A stretch of 64,000 nucleotides of DNA from an uncultured Oscillospiraceae bacterium (lineage in GTDB: Bacteria; Bacillota; Clostridia; Oscillospirales; Oscillospiraceae): the NCBI GenBank assembly GCA_934589675.1, contig CAKTOF010000001.1, positions 164,914-228,913 of the forward strand, read 5' to 3'. Below the pieces are notes generated by a model, which did no database searches, was not told where the DNA came from, and was given only the letters and a program-made list of their open reading frames with translations. A program made the translations under genes and the position numbers. Of this stretch, positions 50,842 to 60,111 are shown piece after piece; the first letter of the stretch is position 1, and every line of letters starts with the position of its first letter.

Positions 50842-52971
50842 TTACAGCTTGCCCTCGGCCGCGAGCTCTTTCATCGCGTCCTTGCGGGAGAGGTTGACGC
50901 GGCCCTTCTCGTCGATCTCCGTGACCTTGACCCACGTCCAGTCGCCGACGTTCAGGACGTCCTCGACCTTTTCCACGCGGCGGTTTTCGAGCTTGGAGAT
51001 GTGGATCATGCCGTCCTTGCCCGGGACGAGCTCGACGAACGCGCCGATGGGGATGATGCGGACGACCTGGCCGTAGTACAGCTTGCCCACCTCGGGGACG
51101 AAGCAGATGTCGTCGATCATCTTCTTGGCGGCGTTGGCCGCGGCGGCGTCGACGGCGGAGATAAAGACGGAGCCGTCGTCCTCGATGTCGACCTTCGCGC
51201 CGGTCTCGCCGGTGATCTTCTGGATGGTCTTGCCGCCCGAGCCGATGACCTCGCGGATCTTGTTCGGGTCGATGTGCATCGTGATCATCTTCGGCGCGTA
51301 CTCGGAGACCTCCGGGCGCGGCGCCGGGATGCACGGCAGGATGACCTCATTGAGGATCTCAAGGCGCGCCTTGCGGCAGATCTCAAGGGCGTTTTCGATG
51401 ATCTCCATCGTCAGGCCGTCGTTCTTGAGGTCCATCTGGATGGCGGTGACGCCCTCGGTCGTACCGGCGACCTTGAAGTCCATCTCGCCGTGGAAATCCT
51501 CAACGCCCTGAATGTCGATGAACGTGCGCCACGCGCCGGTCTCCTTGTCGGAGATGAGGCCGCAGGAGATGCCCGCGACCGGGCGCTTGATCGGCACGCC
51601 CGCGTCCATAAGGGCGAGCGTCGTGCCGCAGATGGAGCCCTGCGACGTCGAGCCGTTGGACGAGAGCACCTCGCTCACGACGCGGATGGCGTACGGGAAC
51701 TCGTCGATCGGCGGGAGCATCGGGGCGATGGCCTTCTCAACGAGGGCGCCGTGGCCCGTCTCGCGGCGGGAGGTGGAGCGGCTGCCGCGGGCCTCGCCCG
51801 TCGACCATGCCGGCATGTTGTAGTGGTGCATCCAGCGCTTGCCCTCTTCGGGGAAGATCGTGTCGAGCTTCTGCGAAGCGGAGAGCGTGTTGAGCGTGCA
51901 GATGGACAGGACCTGCGTCTGGCCGCGGGTGAACAGGCCAGAGCCGTGGACGCGCGGCAGGACGCCGACCTCGGCGTCGAGCGGGCGGATCTCGTCGACG
52001 GCGCGGCCGTCGACGCGCTTGCCCTCGAGCAGCCACTTCTTGATGACCTTCTTCTGCATCTTATAAAGGCAGACCTCGATGTGGTCGTCGTAGTCTTCGT
52101 ACTTGTCCTTGAACTTCTCGGCGAAGTCGAGGCGGATGGCGGCAAGGCGCTCCTCGCGGATGTTCTTGTCGTCGGTGTCGAGCGCGTACTCGATCTGGTC
52201 AAGGCCATAGCTGACAAGGTCGTCGAGCAGCTCGTGGTTGACGGCGGCCTTCTCGAAGGTGAACTTCGGCTTGCCGATCTGGGCAACGATCTCGTTGATG
52301 AACGCGACGATCTTCTGGTTCGTCTCGTGGGCGAGACGGATGCCGCCCATGAGGATGTCCTCCGGGACCTCGTCGGCCTCGGTCTCGATCATGACGACCT
52401 TCTCGGCCGTCGAGGCGATGGTGACCATCATCTTGGCCGCGTCGCGCTGGTCGGCGGACGGGTTGATGACGTACTCGCCGTTCAGGTACGCGACCTCGGT
52501 CGTGGCCATCGGGCCGTTCCAGGGCACATCGGAGTACGCCGTGGCGATGAACGCGCCGAGTGAGGCGACGACCTCGACGGGGTTGTCATAGTCGTTGGCG
52601 AGGACGGTGCAGGTGATGACGACGTCGTTGCGGAGCTCGTCGTCGAAGAACGGGCGCATCGGGCGGTCGATGAGGCGGGAGGCGAGGATGGCGCGCTCGG
52701 ACGGGCGGCCCTCGCGGCGCAGGTACGCGCCCGGGATGCGGCCGACGGCGTACAGGCGCTCTTCAAAGTCGATGGTGAGCGGGAAATACTCGATGCCGGA
52801 CTTCGGCGCGCTCGAGGCGACGACGGTGACGAGCACGACGGTGTCGCCGTAGCGGCAGATGCACTCGCCGTTGGTGAGCTCTGCGACCTTGCCGGTCTCA
52901 ACGGTGAACGTGCGGCCGCCGATCTCGGTCTCGAAAACGTGATGATTGGGATACTGCTTGCGTGTGATCAT
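50842..52971 (-). CDS. pnp: Polyribonucleotide nucleotidyltransferase (PNPase)
   Basis: The 709-residue enzyme degrades RNA 3' to 5' with phosphate. It has two RNase PH domains joined by an all-helical segment; the first includes FPLTIDFEERLYAVGRIPG, the second has SDKETGAWRTFIDIQGVEDF. A KH domain (IREVIGSGGKTIQKITGETG, about residues 560-600) and a C-terminal S1 domain (GAFVELVPGKDGMIHISKLE) follow. The start at 52971 follows aaaggagg. It lies directly after rpsO, the conserved bacterial order. Confidence 0.97.
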   Translation of the reverse strand: MITRKQYPNHHVFETEIGGRTFTVETGKVAELTNGECICRYGDTVVLVTVVASSAPKSGIEYFPLTIDFEERLYAVGRIPGAYLRREGRPSERAILASRLIDRPMRPFFDDELRNDVVITCTVLANDYDNPVEVVASLGAFIATAYSDVPWNGPMATTEVAYLNGEYVINPSADQRDAAKMMVTIASTAEKVVMIETEADEVPEDILMGGIRLAHETNQKIVAFINEIVAQIGKPKFTFEKAAVNHELLDDLVSYGLDQIEYALDTDDKNIREERLAAIRLDFAEKFKDKYEDYDDHIEVCLYKMQKKVIKKWLLEGKRVDGRAVDEIRPLDAEVGVLPRVHGSGLFTRGQTQVLSICTLNTLSASQKLDTIFPEEGKRWMHHYNMPAWSTGEARGSRSTSRRETGHGALVEKAIAPMLPPIDEFPYAIRVVSEVLSSNGSTSQGSICGTTLALMDAGVPIKRPVAGISCGLISDKETGAWRTFIDIQGVEDFHGEMDFKVAGTTEGVTAIQMDLKNDGLTMEIIENALEICRKARLEILNEVILPCIPAPRPEVSEYAPKMITMHIDPNKIREVIGSGGKTIQKITGETGAKVDIEDDGSVFISAVDAAAANAAKKMIDDICFVPEVGKLYYGQVVRIIPIGAFVELVPGKDGMIHISKLENRRVEKVEDVLNVGDWTWVKVTEIDEKGRVNLSRKDAMKELAAEGKL

Positions 52972-53095
52972 GGCTGAACCTCCTTTTGTAGTTGGGTGCG
53001 CGGGAGGTTTTAACACTTGAATGAGCCCCCGGCGCCCGGACGCTCATTCAAATGGTAAAACGGCCCGCGCAGGTTTGCGTTCTTCTGCGGGAATT

Positions 53096-53121
53096 GAAAA
53101 AAGGGCGGCTTGCGCCGCCCT
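53096..53121 (-). terminator. Terminator between rpsO and pnp
   Basis: An 8-bp stem (53102-53109 with 53114-53121) directly after the rpsO stop is followed on the minus strand by six T residues. Read-through would feed pnp. Confidence 0.85.
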
Positions 53122-53127
53122 CGTTTC

Positions 53128-53394
53128 TTACTTTCTGATGCCGAGCTTGGCGATGATCTCGCGGTAGCGGTTGATGTCCTTGCTGGCGAGATAGTCGAGC
53201 AGCTTGCGGCGCTGGCCGACCATCATGAGAAGGCCGCGGCGGGAGTGGTTGTCGTGCTTGTGCACGCGCAGGTGCTCGGTCAGGTCGTTGATGCGGGCCG
53301 TGAGGATCGCGATCTGGACCTCCGGGGAGCCGGTGTCGCCGGGATGGGTCGCGTAGGTCTCGATGATGGCCTGCTTCTGTTCTTTGCGCATCAT
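53128..53394 (-). CDS. rpsO: 30S ribosomal protein S15
   Basis: The 88-residue protein is full length. HPGDTGSPEVQIAILTARI and HSRRGLLMMVGQRRKLLDYL are diagnostic of S15, which binds the central domain of 16S rRNA. The start is the first of two ATGs (53394), spaced from aggtgg. A GTG-initiated longer form is possible but unlikely. The leader of about 115 bases may hold an autoregulatory S15 site, as is common. Confidence 0.97.
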   Translation of the reverse strand: MMRKEQKQAIIETYATHPGDTGSPEVQIAILTARINDLTEHLRVHKHDNHSRRGLLMMVGQRRKLLDYLASKDINRYREIIAKLGIRK

Positions 53395-53523
53395 GGGAAA
53401 TTCCACCTTTCTGAATTCATTGCCCTCGCACTAAGAACCGGGCTGGCAGAGGGCGCCGGTCACGGCGCTTTCTCCCGGAACTGAGAAACGGGGCCGCTGC
53501 GTGAAAACCACGCTAGCCTTAAA

Positions 53524-53552
53524 AGAATATCACAAAACAAGGGGCTTGTAAA
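53524..53552 (-). promoter_or_regulatory. Promoter of rpsO-pnp
   Basis: On the minus strand, TTTACA and TATTCT are spaced by 17 bases. Confidence 0.6.
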
Positions 53553-53611
53553 GGGCTTTTGCGGACTTTTTCAGTATCTCCGGATGCGTCGGATCCCATA
53601 CACGGCCGGCG

Positions 53612-54553
53612 TCAGAGCGTCGTCGCGCCGTCGGATGCGCCGTCCGGCCAGAGGCGGCCGAGCAGGTACTCCAGCGGCGCGGAAATGTGATCCTCGCGCC
53701 AGAGCAGATTGCGCGTGACGTAGGCCGCCTCGGTGTCGAGGTCGAAGTACGCCATGAAATCGTCGTTGCCGCTCTCGTGCATCAGCGTCTCGGGCGTCAG
53801 GCTCAGGCCGAAGCCGAGGCGCGCGCGGAGCATGGTCTCCAGCGGGTTGTCGAAATAGCGGATGTTCGGCAGCAGGCCATGGTGGCGGTAGATGGCAAAG
53901 ATCTGCTGGATGAGGCCGGCGTCGGTGTCGGTCGTATTGAGCACATGGCGCTGCAAAAGCGTGCGCACGTCCGGCGCGCCGTCCGGGTAGCCGGCGCGCA
54001 GCAGCTGCCGCGAGACGCTGAGCATGAGCTTCTCGCGGAAGAGCGCGCGGCGGAAGATCACCTTGGAAAACGGCGCCTTGATGCCCGCCGGATCGAGCGA
54101 GACGACCGCGTCGGCGCGGCCGCTCGTGAGCACGGGCTCGACCTGATCGAATGGGACGCGCAGGATGTCCACGATGAGAAACGGGAACTGCTCCTGCGTC
54201 TGCTGCAGGGCCAGCACGAGCGGCGAGAGCGAGCGCGACACGTCGATCTGATCCTGGATGCCGAGCGTCATGCGCGCGGCGTAGTGCCGGGCGCGGTCGG
54301 TCACCTGTGCGGACTCGACCGCGTCGTCAAGCGTGGCGAGAATGCCCTGCAGATTCGCATAAAACTCCGCGCCCGCCTGCGTGAGCGAGACGGCATGCTT
54401 GTCGCGCACGAGCAGCTGGATGCCGAGCTCGGACTCGAGCGCCGAGATCTGCTGGCTGATGGCCGACTGGCTGACAAACAGCGTCGCCGCGGCTTTTGTA
54501 AAGCTCAGCTGCTTGGCGACGGCGGAAAAATACTTGAGCTGACGCAGCTCCAT
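53612..54553 (-). CDS. LysR-family regulator, divergent from the flavodoxin gene
   Basis: The 313-residue protein has an N-terminal helix-turn-helix (LSFTKAAATLFVSQSAISQQ, then ISALESELGIQLLVRDK) and a C-terminal effector domain. The start at 54553 is supported by gggaggg; the in-frame ATG 30 bases earlier has no site. Its promoter is divergent from the flavodoxin and binding-protein genes at 54763-57380, which are its likely targets. Confidence 0.92.
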   Translation of the reverse strand: MELRQLKYFSAVAKQLSFTKAAATLFVSQSAISQQISALESELGIQLLVRDKHAVSLTQAGAEFYANLQGILATLDDAVESAQVTDRARHYAARMTLGIQDQIDVSRSLSPLVLALQQTQEQFPFLIVDILRVPFDQVEPVLTSGRADAVVSLDPAGIKAPFSKVIFRRALFREKLMLSVSRQLLRAGYPDGAPDVRTLLQRHVLNTTDTDAGLIQQIFAIYRHHGLLPNIRYFDNPLETMLRARLGFGLSLTPETLMHESGNDDFMAYFDLDTEAAYVTRNLLWREDHISAPLEYLLGRLWPDGASDGATTL

Positions 54554-54610
54554 CCCGGCTCCCTCCCGACTGTCAGTTGACATAATGCGTTAACGTGCAT
54601 ATCATTGTTT

Positions 54611-54640
54611 ATTATATCACACTTTGCGGAAAAATTGCAA
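54611..54640 (-). promoter_or_regulatory. Promoter of the LysR gene at 53612
   Basis: On the minus strand, TTGCAA and a perfect TATAAT are spaced by 18 bases. Confidence 0.7.
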
Positions 54641-54762
54641 GTTAGGTTTTCTGATAACGGGCGCTGAGGGTAATTCACAGGAACTATTGCACATTTCACA
54701 ACGAAGATGTTAAGATGGTGTTACGGTTTATGCAAAATGGCCGAACCAAAGGAGGCTGCTTC

Positions 54763-55683
54763 ATGGCAAAACGGAGAGCGCTCATCATCTACAGCTCCAT
54801 GACGGGGAACACCGAGCAGATCGGCCGCGCGTTCGGAGAGGTCTGCGAGGAAAACGGCTTCGCCGTCGACTATCTCAAGATCCGCCCGGGCATCGACTGG
54901 GACGAGCACCCCGTTCATGTTGAGGACTACGACCTCGTCGGCCTCGGCAGCCCGATCATTGCGGGGCTTCCCTACAAGGAGCTCTATGAGGTCATGGGGC
55001 TTCAGAGCAACAAGTTTTTACGCGGCGGCCCGAAGTGGCTCAAGGCGCAGCACGAAAAAGACCAGGCCGGCGGCCACGGCCCGCAGGACGCGCCCGGGAT
55101 CCCCGGCGTCGTCGCCGGCTGCCGCGCGCCGGGCGTGCAGGGCAGCATGGAAAAGACGATCTACGGCGTCGTGTTCGTGACCTACGGCGGCTGCGGCGTC
55201 GGCCCGGCCGAGTGCATCGGCTCGCTCGAGGTCATGGAGGAGCTCATGCGCGTCAACAACATCCGCACCGTCGGCAAGTTCGCCTGCTGCGGCAAGGAGA
55301 TGCGCCACAACTCCGTCGACAATCTGTCCGACCTGCTCGGCGTCAACCTCGATCAGGCGCAGGTGCTGCTCGGCAAATACCTCGAAAACCCGGACGATCC
55401 GGCGTTTGCAGGCTTCACCGACAAGCAGATGAAGGCGCTCAAAAAGCTCTCCGAGATCAAAGACGAGGACAGCTTCGGCGAGAACTTCACCATGATGCGC
55501 GGCGACCCCATGGGCATCGGCAAGCCCGGCTGTGCCATGTGGCACTATGACTTTGAGCACCGTCCGCTCCCGCGCGACATTCTCAAGGCCAAGTTCTTCA
55601 TGCAGGACGTGGTCGAGGACTATTTCTTCACCGTCTCCGGCGACCCGCGCCCGGCATACTCTACTTATGTAAGCATCAGCTGA
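54763..55683 (+). CDS. Flavodoxin-family protein with C-terminal extension
   Basis: The 306-residue protein begins with a flavodoxin fold; the FMN phosphate loop is IIYSSMTGNTEQIGRAF and the next FMN loop is LVGLGSPIIAGLPYKE. The YGGCGVGPAECIGSLEVMEE region is the third flavin contact. The C-terminal 100 residues are extra and contain FACCGKEMRHNSVDNLSDLL. The ATG follows aaaggagg. It is probably an electron carrier or flavin reductase. It is followed after 35 bases by a binding-protein gene, so the two are cotranscribed. Confidence 0.82.
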   Translation: MAKRRALIIYSSMTGNTEQIGRAFGEVCEENGFAVDYLKIRPGIDWDEHPVHVEDYDLVGLGSPIIAGLPYKELYEVMGLQSNKFLRGGPKWLKAQHEKDQAGGHGPQDAPGIPGVVAGCRAPGVQGSMEKTIYGVVFVTYGGCGVGPAECIGSLEVMEELMRVNNIRTVGKFACCGKEMRHNSVDNLSDLLGVNLDQAQVLLGKYLENPDDPAFAGFTDKQMKALKKLSEIKDEDSFGENFTMMRGDPMGIGKPGCAMWHYDFEHRPLPRDILKAKFFMQDVVEDYFFTVSGDPRPAYSTYVSIS

Positions 55684-55718
55684 AGGAAGCTGAATAAATT
55701 AACAGGAGGAAAGACCCA

Positions 55719-57380
55719 ATGAAAAAGTTCCGCAAACTGCTCGCCCTGCTGCTTGCACTGGCGATGGTGTTCTCCGTGCTTGCGGGCTGCGCGTCCGACG
55801 AGAAGGACACGGCGAAGCCCAGCGACACATCCACCCCTGCCGATACCGGCAGCGACAAGCCCGACGCCGGCGAGAACAAGCCCGGCGCCGACTTCTCGTC
55901 CGGCGAGCAGGACGTCCACGAAGCCGACACGACCGACGACTTCGTCCGCAAGACCGCAGAGGGCACTCTGACGATCGGCACGAACTCCACGATCGACTCG
56001 TTCGACCCGACCGGCGGCAGCCAGTCCCCGGCGCTGTTCGTCGTCCACGACTCCCTCATCCACATCGAGCCGGGCACGAATGAGCTCGTCCCGGGCCTTG
56101 CCGAGAGCTGGGAGTGGTCGGACGACTACCTGACGTGCACGTTCCACCTGCGCGACGCCACGTTCTCTGACGGCACGCCCGTCACGAGCGAGGACGTCTA
56201 CAACAGCATCTATACTTACGCCACGACCCCCGGCATGGCGCAGTCGTACTACTTCAACGTCGACCTTGAAAACTCCTCCTGCCCGGACGAGAAGACGTTC
56301 GTCCTCAAGATGAGCAAGGTCTACGCCCAGATGGAGTACACCCTGTCCACGACGTGGATCTTCTCCAAGGCCTTCGCCGAGACGGCCACGAGCGAGGACT
56401 GGTGGAACAACCCCGTCGGTTCCGGCCCGTACACCGTCGTTGAGAACGTCGACGGCGCGTACACGAAGCTCGCCGCCCGCGACGATTACTGGATGGGCGT
56501 CCCGGACGCCAAGGAAGTCACCTACAAGTTCTTTGCCGACTCCGCCAACGAGTTCATCGCCTATCAGGCCGGTGAGCTGGACGTCGCCATGAACATCATG
56601 AGCGCCGACGCCGAGCGCATCCAGCGCGGCGAGGAGAAGAACACGACCCTCGTCATCACCTCCGCGTTCGACTTCAAGATGCTCGCCCTGTGCGAGTACG
56701 TCCCGGCGCTCCAGAACGAGAACGTCCGCAAGGCCATCGCCCACGCCATCGACCGTCAGGCCTGCGTCGACGTCGCCTACGGCATCCTCGCCACCGTCCA
56801 GAAGTCCAACATGAACGACTCGGCCACCTTCTACAAGGAGATGGGCGTCTACGAGTACGATCCCGAGCTGGCCCGCCAGATGCTGGCCGACGAGGGCTAC
56901 GGCGAGGGCGACATCACCCTGCGCATGATCGTCTTCAACACGACGACTGACCAGCTGCTCGCCGAGACCATTCAGGCCTACCTCGCGGCCGTCGGCATCA
57001 CCGTCAACGTCGAAAGCTACAACATGCCGACCGCCATCCCGATGTTCATGCAGGGCGAGTGCGACATCACCCTGACCGGCACCGGCGGCGGCGCGTATGA
57101 CGCGGCGCAGCTGTTCGACAAGATCGACGAGAACGGCACCGACAAGTCCACGATCATCCACGATCCGGAACTTCAGGAGCAGATCCACCTCGGCTCTTCC
57201 ACCATGGACCCGGCCATCCGCGCCGAGGCCTACGAGAAGGCGCAGCAGATCATGTTCGACAAGTGCTACTCCGTGCCGATCGCCAACATCAACAACGCCT
57301 ACTGCTACCGCAGCTACATCTCCGAGTGCAGAGCGCTGACCGGCGAGAAGCTCAACCCGTTCTACGTGAAGTTCGCCTGA
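55719..57380 (+). CDS. Extracellular solute-binding lipoprotein (SBP family 5), orphan
   Basis: The 553-residue protein has a lipoprotein signal with lipobox LAGC (C24) and a T/P/D/K-rich linker. The family 5 body includes GTLTIGTNSTIDSFDPTGG and VVHDSLIHIEPGTNELVPGL. No permease or ATPase gene follows; a strong hairpin ends the unit. Importer operon 3 (34954-38780) lacks a binding protein, so this one may serve it, or share the operon 1 and 2 channels. The ribosome site is aggagg. It is cotranscribed with the flavodoxin-family gene. Confidence 0.92.
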   Translation: MKKFRKLLALLLALAMVFSVLAGCASDEKDTAKPSDTSTPADTGSDKPDAGENKPGADFSSGEQDVHEADTTDDFVRKTAEGTLTIGTNSTIDSFDPTGGSQSPALFVVHDSLIHIEPGTNELVPGLAESWEWSDDYLTCTFHLRDATFSDGTPVTSEDVYNSIYTYATTPGMAQSYYFNVDLENSSCPDEKTFVLKMSKVYAQMEYTLSTTWIFSKAFAETATSEDWWNNPVGSGPYTVVENVDGAYTKLAARDDYWMGVPDAKEVTYKFFADSANEFIAYQAGELDVAMNIMSADAERIQRGEEKNTTLVITSAFDFKMLALCEYVPALQNENVRKAIAHAIDRQACVDVAYGILATVQKSNMNDSATFYKEMGVYEYDPELARQMLADEGYGEGDITLRMIVFNTTTDQLLAETIQAYLAAVGITVNVESYNMPTAIPMFMQGECDITLTGTGGGAYDAAQLFDKIDENGTDKSTIIHDPELQEQIHLGSSTMDPAIRAEAYEKAQQIMFDKCYSVPIANINNAYCYRSYISECRALTGEKLNPFYVKFA

Positions 57381-57403
57381 GCTCTCAGGCTCACAGCACA
57401 GTC

Positions 57404-57440
57404 ACCGGCGCCGCCCGGAACCCGGGCGGCGCCGGTCTTT
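57404..57440 (+). terminator. Terminator of the flavodoxin-SBP unit
   Basis: A perfect 15-bp GC stem with a three-base loop is followed by CTTT. The T run is short, but the stem is very stable. Confidence 0.72.
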
Positions 57441-57498
57441 CGTCAAATAATTCGCACGCACATAAAATATTTTTCTTCCCTTTTACATCAAAGCTTTG

Positions 57499-57504
57499 TA
57501 TAAT
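57499..57504 (+). promoter_or_regulatory. -10 element of hydratase paralog 3
   Basis: A perfect TATAAT lies about 40 bases before the start codon. No good -35 sits at the right distance, which fits activator control. Confidence 0.45.
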
Positions 57505-57544
57505 GAACTTATCCGTGCAAATATGAACAAGGAGGTAACTAAGT

Positions 57545-58876
57545 ATGAGTGAATTTGAAACGTTCCGCCGCGGGGTGTACACGCCGGAGGACAAGAAGGT
57601 GCTCGACGGCTACATCGCAACCTGCGAGGCCATCAACACCCGCGGGGACATCGACCCGAAGAAGCTGGCCGCCGGCGAGCTTGCGGGCACGCCCGGCGTC
57701 GGCGAGGGCCACTTTGAGAAAAAAGAGCTCAAGCCGTGGGAGGTCGCCTACGAGACGAGCAACTACGACCCGGAGAACCCGCTCTACAACGACGAAGCCT
57801 ACGCCAAGGCGCACGGCTATCAGACGACGCCGGCTCTGCCCATCGCCCAGAACTTCGGCGACGGCAACGCCGAGGCCATGCCGCCCGAGCTGCGCGACAA
57901 CCTCGTCATCTCCGGCCTGAACCACGTTGTAAAATTCCACGCGCCGGTCTATCCGGGCGACACGCTCTATCCCATCTGCGACCACCGCGAGGTCGAGGAT
58001 CTCACGGTCGACGGCAGCGAGCTGCGCACGTTCGCCATCTACGGCAGCGGCCGCGTGTTCAACCAGAACGGTGAGCTCGTCACCTCCTCGTATGACCGCG
58101 TCAAGGAGTCGCTCCGCCGCCACGCCGACCCGGAAAAGCGCAACCCGACGCCCATCCCGACGTGGGAGTGCCCGGACTGGTGGGATCTGCGCCCGCGCCA
58201 TAAGTACACCGACGCCGACTGGGAGTTCATCAAGGCCATCTGGGCCAAGGAGGCCAAGCCGCACGACGATCCCGTCTACTGGGAGGACGTCCGCATCGGC
58301 GACGAGCCGTTCGAGTTCATCGAGGGCCCCGTCACGCATCTCGACCAGATCAAGTATCACGGCCTCGGCGAGATTGGCTCGCCGTCGCTCAAGGTGCTCA
58401 TGAACGATCCGTTCATGTCCAAGGCTCTGCTGCACGACGAGGCGACCGGCGAGTACCACGAGATGAACGGCGTCGGCCACCTCGAGGACGGCTTCGTCCC
58501 GAATCACCGCCCGTGCTTCTACAACCATATGCCCATCTACTTTGTCTGCCGCGCCGCGCAGAACTGGATCGGCAACTCCGCCAGACTCGACACCGTCGCC
58601 TGGCGCATCATGAACATCCTGCCCGGCTATGAGAAGGACATCCCCGACTTCCCGGATCCGGACAGCTACATCGACCTTGTCCCGCAGCTCAAGGGCAAGA
58701 AGATCACGACCCACGGCATGGTCGGCGATCTCATCTGGATCAAGAGCTATGTGACCGACAAGTTCGAGCAGGACGGCAAAAAGTTCGTCAAGGTCGTCTA
58801 CTGGATCCAGACGATCAAAGAGGAGATCTACGAGGAGGGCTACGTCCTCGTCGAGCTGCCGAGCAAGCAGAAGTAA
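57545..58876 (+). CDS. MaoC-like double-hotdog hydratase/dehydratase, paralog 3
   Basis: The 443-residue protein is closest in layout to paralog 1. It has NYDPENPLYNDEAYAKAHGY, ISGLNHVVKFHAPVYPGDTL and FIKAIWAKEAKPHDDPVYWE in the N-terminal half, and LKGKKITTHGMVGDLIWIKS near the C-terminus. The ATG follows aaggagg. A terminator follows the gene, so it is monocistronic. It lies between a binding protein and a LysR/OYE pair that may belong to the same pathway. The substrate is unknown. Confidence 0.75.
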   Translation: MSEFETFRRGVYTPEDKKVLDGYIATCEAINTRGDIDPKKLAAGELAGTPGVGEGHFEKKELKPWEVAYETSNYDPENPLYNDEAYAKAHGYQTTPALPIAQNFGDGNAEAMPPELRDNLVISGLNHVVKFHAPVYPGDTLYPICDHREVEDLTVDGSELRTFAIYGSGRVFNQNGELVTSSYDRVKESLRRHADPEKRNPTPIPTWECPDWWDLRPRHKYTDADWEFIKAIWAKEAKPHDDPVYWEDVRIGDEPFEFIEGPVTHLDQIKYHGLGEIGSPSLKVLMNDPFMSKALLHDEATGEYHEMNGVGHLEDGFVPNHRPCFYNHMPIYFVCRAAQNWIGNSARLDTVAWRIMNILPGYEKDIPDFPDPDSYIDLVPQLKGKKITTHGMVGDLIWIKSYVTDKFEQDGKKFVKVVYWIQTIKEEIYEEGYVLVELPSKQK

Positions 58877-58889
58877 CCGTATCTTCCAC

Positions 58890-58920
58890 GCCGCCCCGCC
58901 GCAAGCGGGGCGGCTTTTTT
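58890..58920 (+). terminator. Terminator of hydratase paralog 3
   Basis: A 10-bp stem (58890-58899 with 58905-58914) is followed by six T residues. Confidence 0.9.
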
Positions 58921-58948
58921 GCGCGCACGGCGCATCGTGCCGCCGAAT

Positions 58949-58993
58949 AAAAAAAAGCGCGCGGCGCCGCCTTTCCTCCGGCGGGACGCGCGC
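58949..58993 (-). terminator. Distal terminator of the LysR gene at 59121
   Basis: A GC-rich imperfect stem (58957-58971 with about 58978-58993) is followed on the minus strand by eight T residues. The 58994-59120 stretch between it and the gene holds two AT-rich hairpins (around 59012-59032 and 59031-59055) and no ORF. Confidence 0.65.
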
Positions 58994-59120
58994 TTCGCTT
59001 GCAGCATTGTAGTATTTATATCATACTATGCTCGTACGCTTTGAGCATAGCGTTCAGGCTATTCCAGATTTGAAAAGTGATTATATACAAACACCTTGCG
59101 GCAATGCTATAATGCATTTG

Positions 59121-59999
59121 TCAGGTTCGCAGCCGTTCATAGAGATACTGGCCGAACTTTTTCCCCGCCTGCGTGCGGGCCTTGCTCTTGTGGTATGACT
59201 GCCAGATAGACAAGCGGAAGCTCCAGTCCGTCACGCGCAGCGGGACGATGGGATACGCGCTCGTCTGCGGCAGATCGTTCGACCCGGGCAGGACGAGGAT
59301 GCAGTCGCCGCGGCGCATGAACAGGTCGAACATGACGGGGTTGTCCCCGGCATAGGCCACGCGCGGCGGGAAAAACGCCTCTCCCTGGCAGTAGTCGGCG
59401 AAGCAGTCGGTCATGTCCTTGTTGCCGCGGTGCATGATGAAGTTCTCGCGCCGCAGGTCGGCCAGCTTCAGCGTTTTTCCGGCGAGCGGATGCTCCGGCG
59501 TGACGTAGAGCCCGACGGGCACGGTCATGACCGGCCGCCACTCGATGAGGCTGTCGCGGATGGGCACATAGGTGAGCGCGAAGTCGAGCGTCGCGTCGAG
59601 GATGCTCATGCGCGCCTGCTCGGCCGAGAGCGAGTGCTGGTGATACACCACGTCCGGATGCTCGGCGACGTAATCGCGCCACACCTCCGTGACAAGGCTG
59701 CTGTCCGGCACGGAGAAGGCCACGACGCTCGTCAGGATGCCGTCGTTCGCGCACGCCTGCTCCACGCCGTAGCGCAGCAGGTCGAGCGCCTGCTCGACGT
59801 AGGACAAAAACACGCGCCCGGTGTCGTTGAGGCGGATCTTGTTGCCCGTCCGGTCAAAAAGATCCACGCCCAGCTCGTCCTCCAGCCGCGAGATGGACAC
59901 GCTCAGCGTCGGCTGCGTGATGTTGAGCATCCCGGCCGCCTTCGTGATGCTCTCCTGCTTGGCCGTCGTGACGAAATGCCCAAGCTGTGTCATTTCCAT
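59121..59999 (-). CDS. LysR-family regulator, divergent from OYE paralog 2
   Basis: The 292-residue protein has an N-terminal helix-turn-helix (ESITKAAGMLNITQPTLSVS, then ISRLEDELGVDLFDRTG) and an effector domain with VTPEHPLAGKTLKLADLRRE. The ATG follows ggaggg. The 112-base divergent spacer contains a minus-strand TTGACA and TATAAT 19 bases apart. The OYE gene at 60112 is the expected target. Confidence 0.92.
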   Translation of the reverse strand: MEMTQLGHFVTTAKQESITKAAGMLNITQPTLSVSISRLEDELGVDLFDRTGNKIRLNDTGRVFLSYVEQALDLLRYGVEQACANDGILTSVVAFSVPDSSLVTEVWRDYVAEHPDVVYHQHSLSAEQARMSILDATLDFALTYVPIRDSLIEWRPVMTVPVGLYVTPEHPLAGKTLKLADLRRENFIMHRGNKDMTDCFADYCQGEAFFPPRVAYAGDNPVMFDLFMRRGDCILVLPGSNDLPQTSAYPIVPLRVTDWSFRLSIWQSYHKSKARTQAGKKFGQYLYERLRT

Positions 60000-60111
60000 C
60001 GGGCAAACCCTCCCATTTTCTGCGTTTTTCCGCCCACAGTCGGGCTTCTATTATAACATACCCGCGCCGTTTTTTGTCAAACAAATTTATACATAAAAAG
60101 GAGACGCAGCA

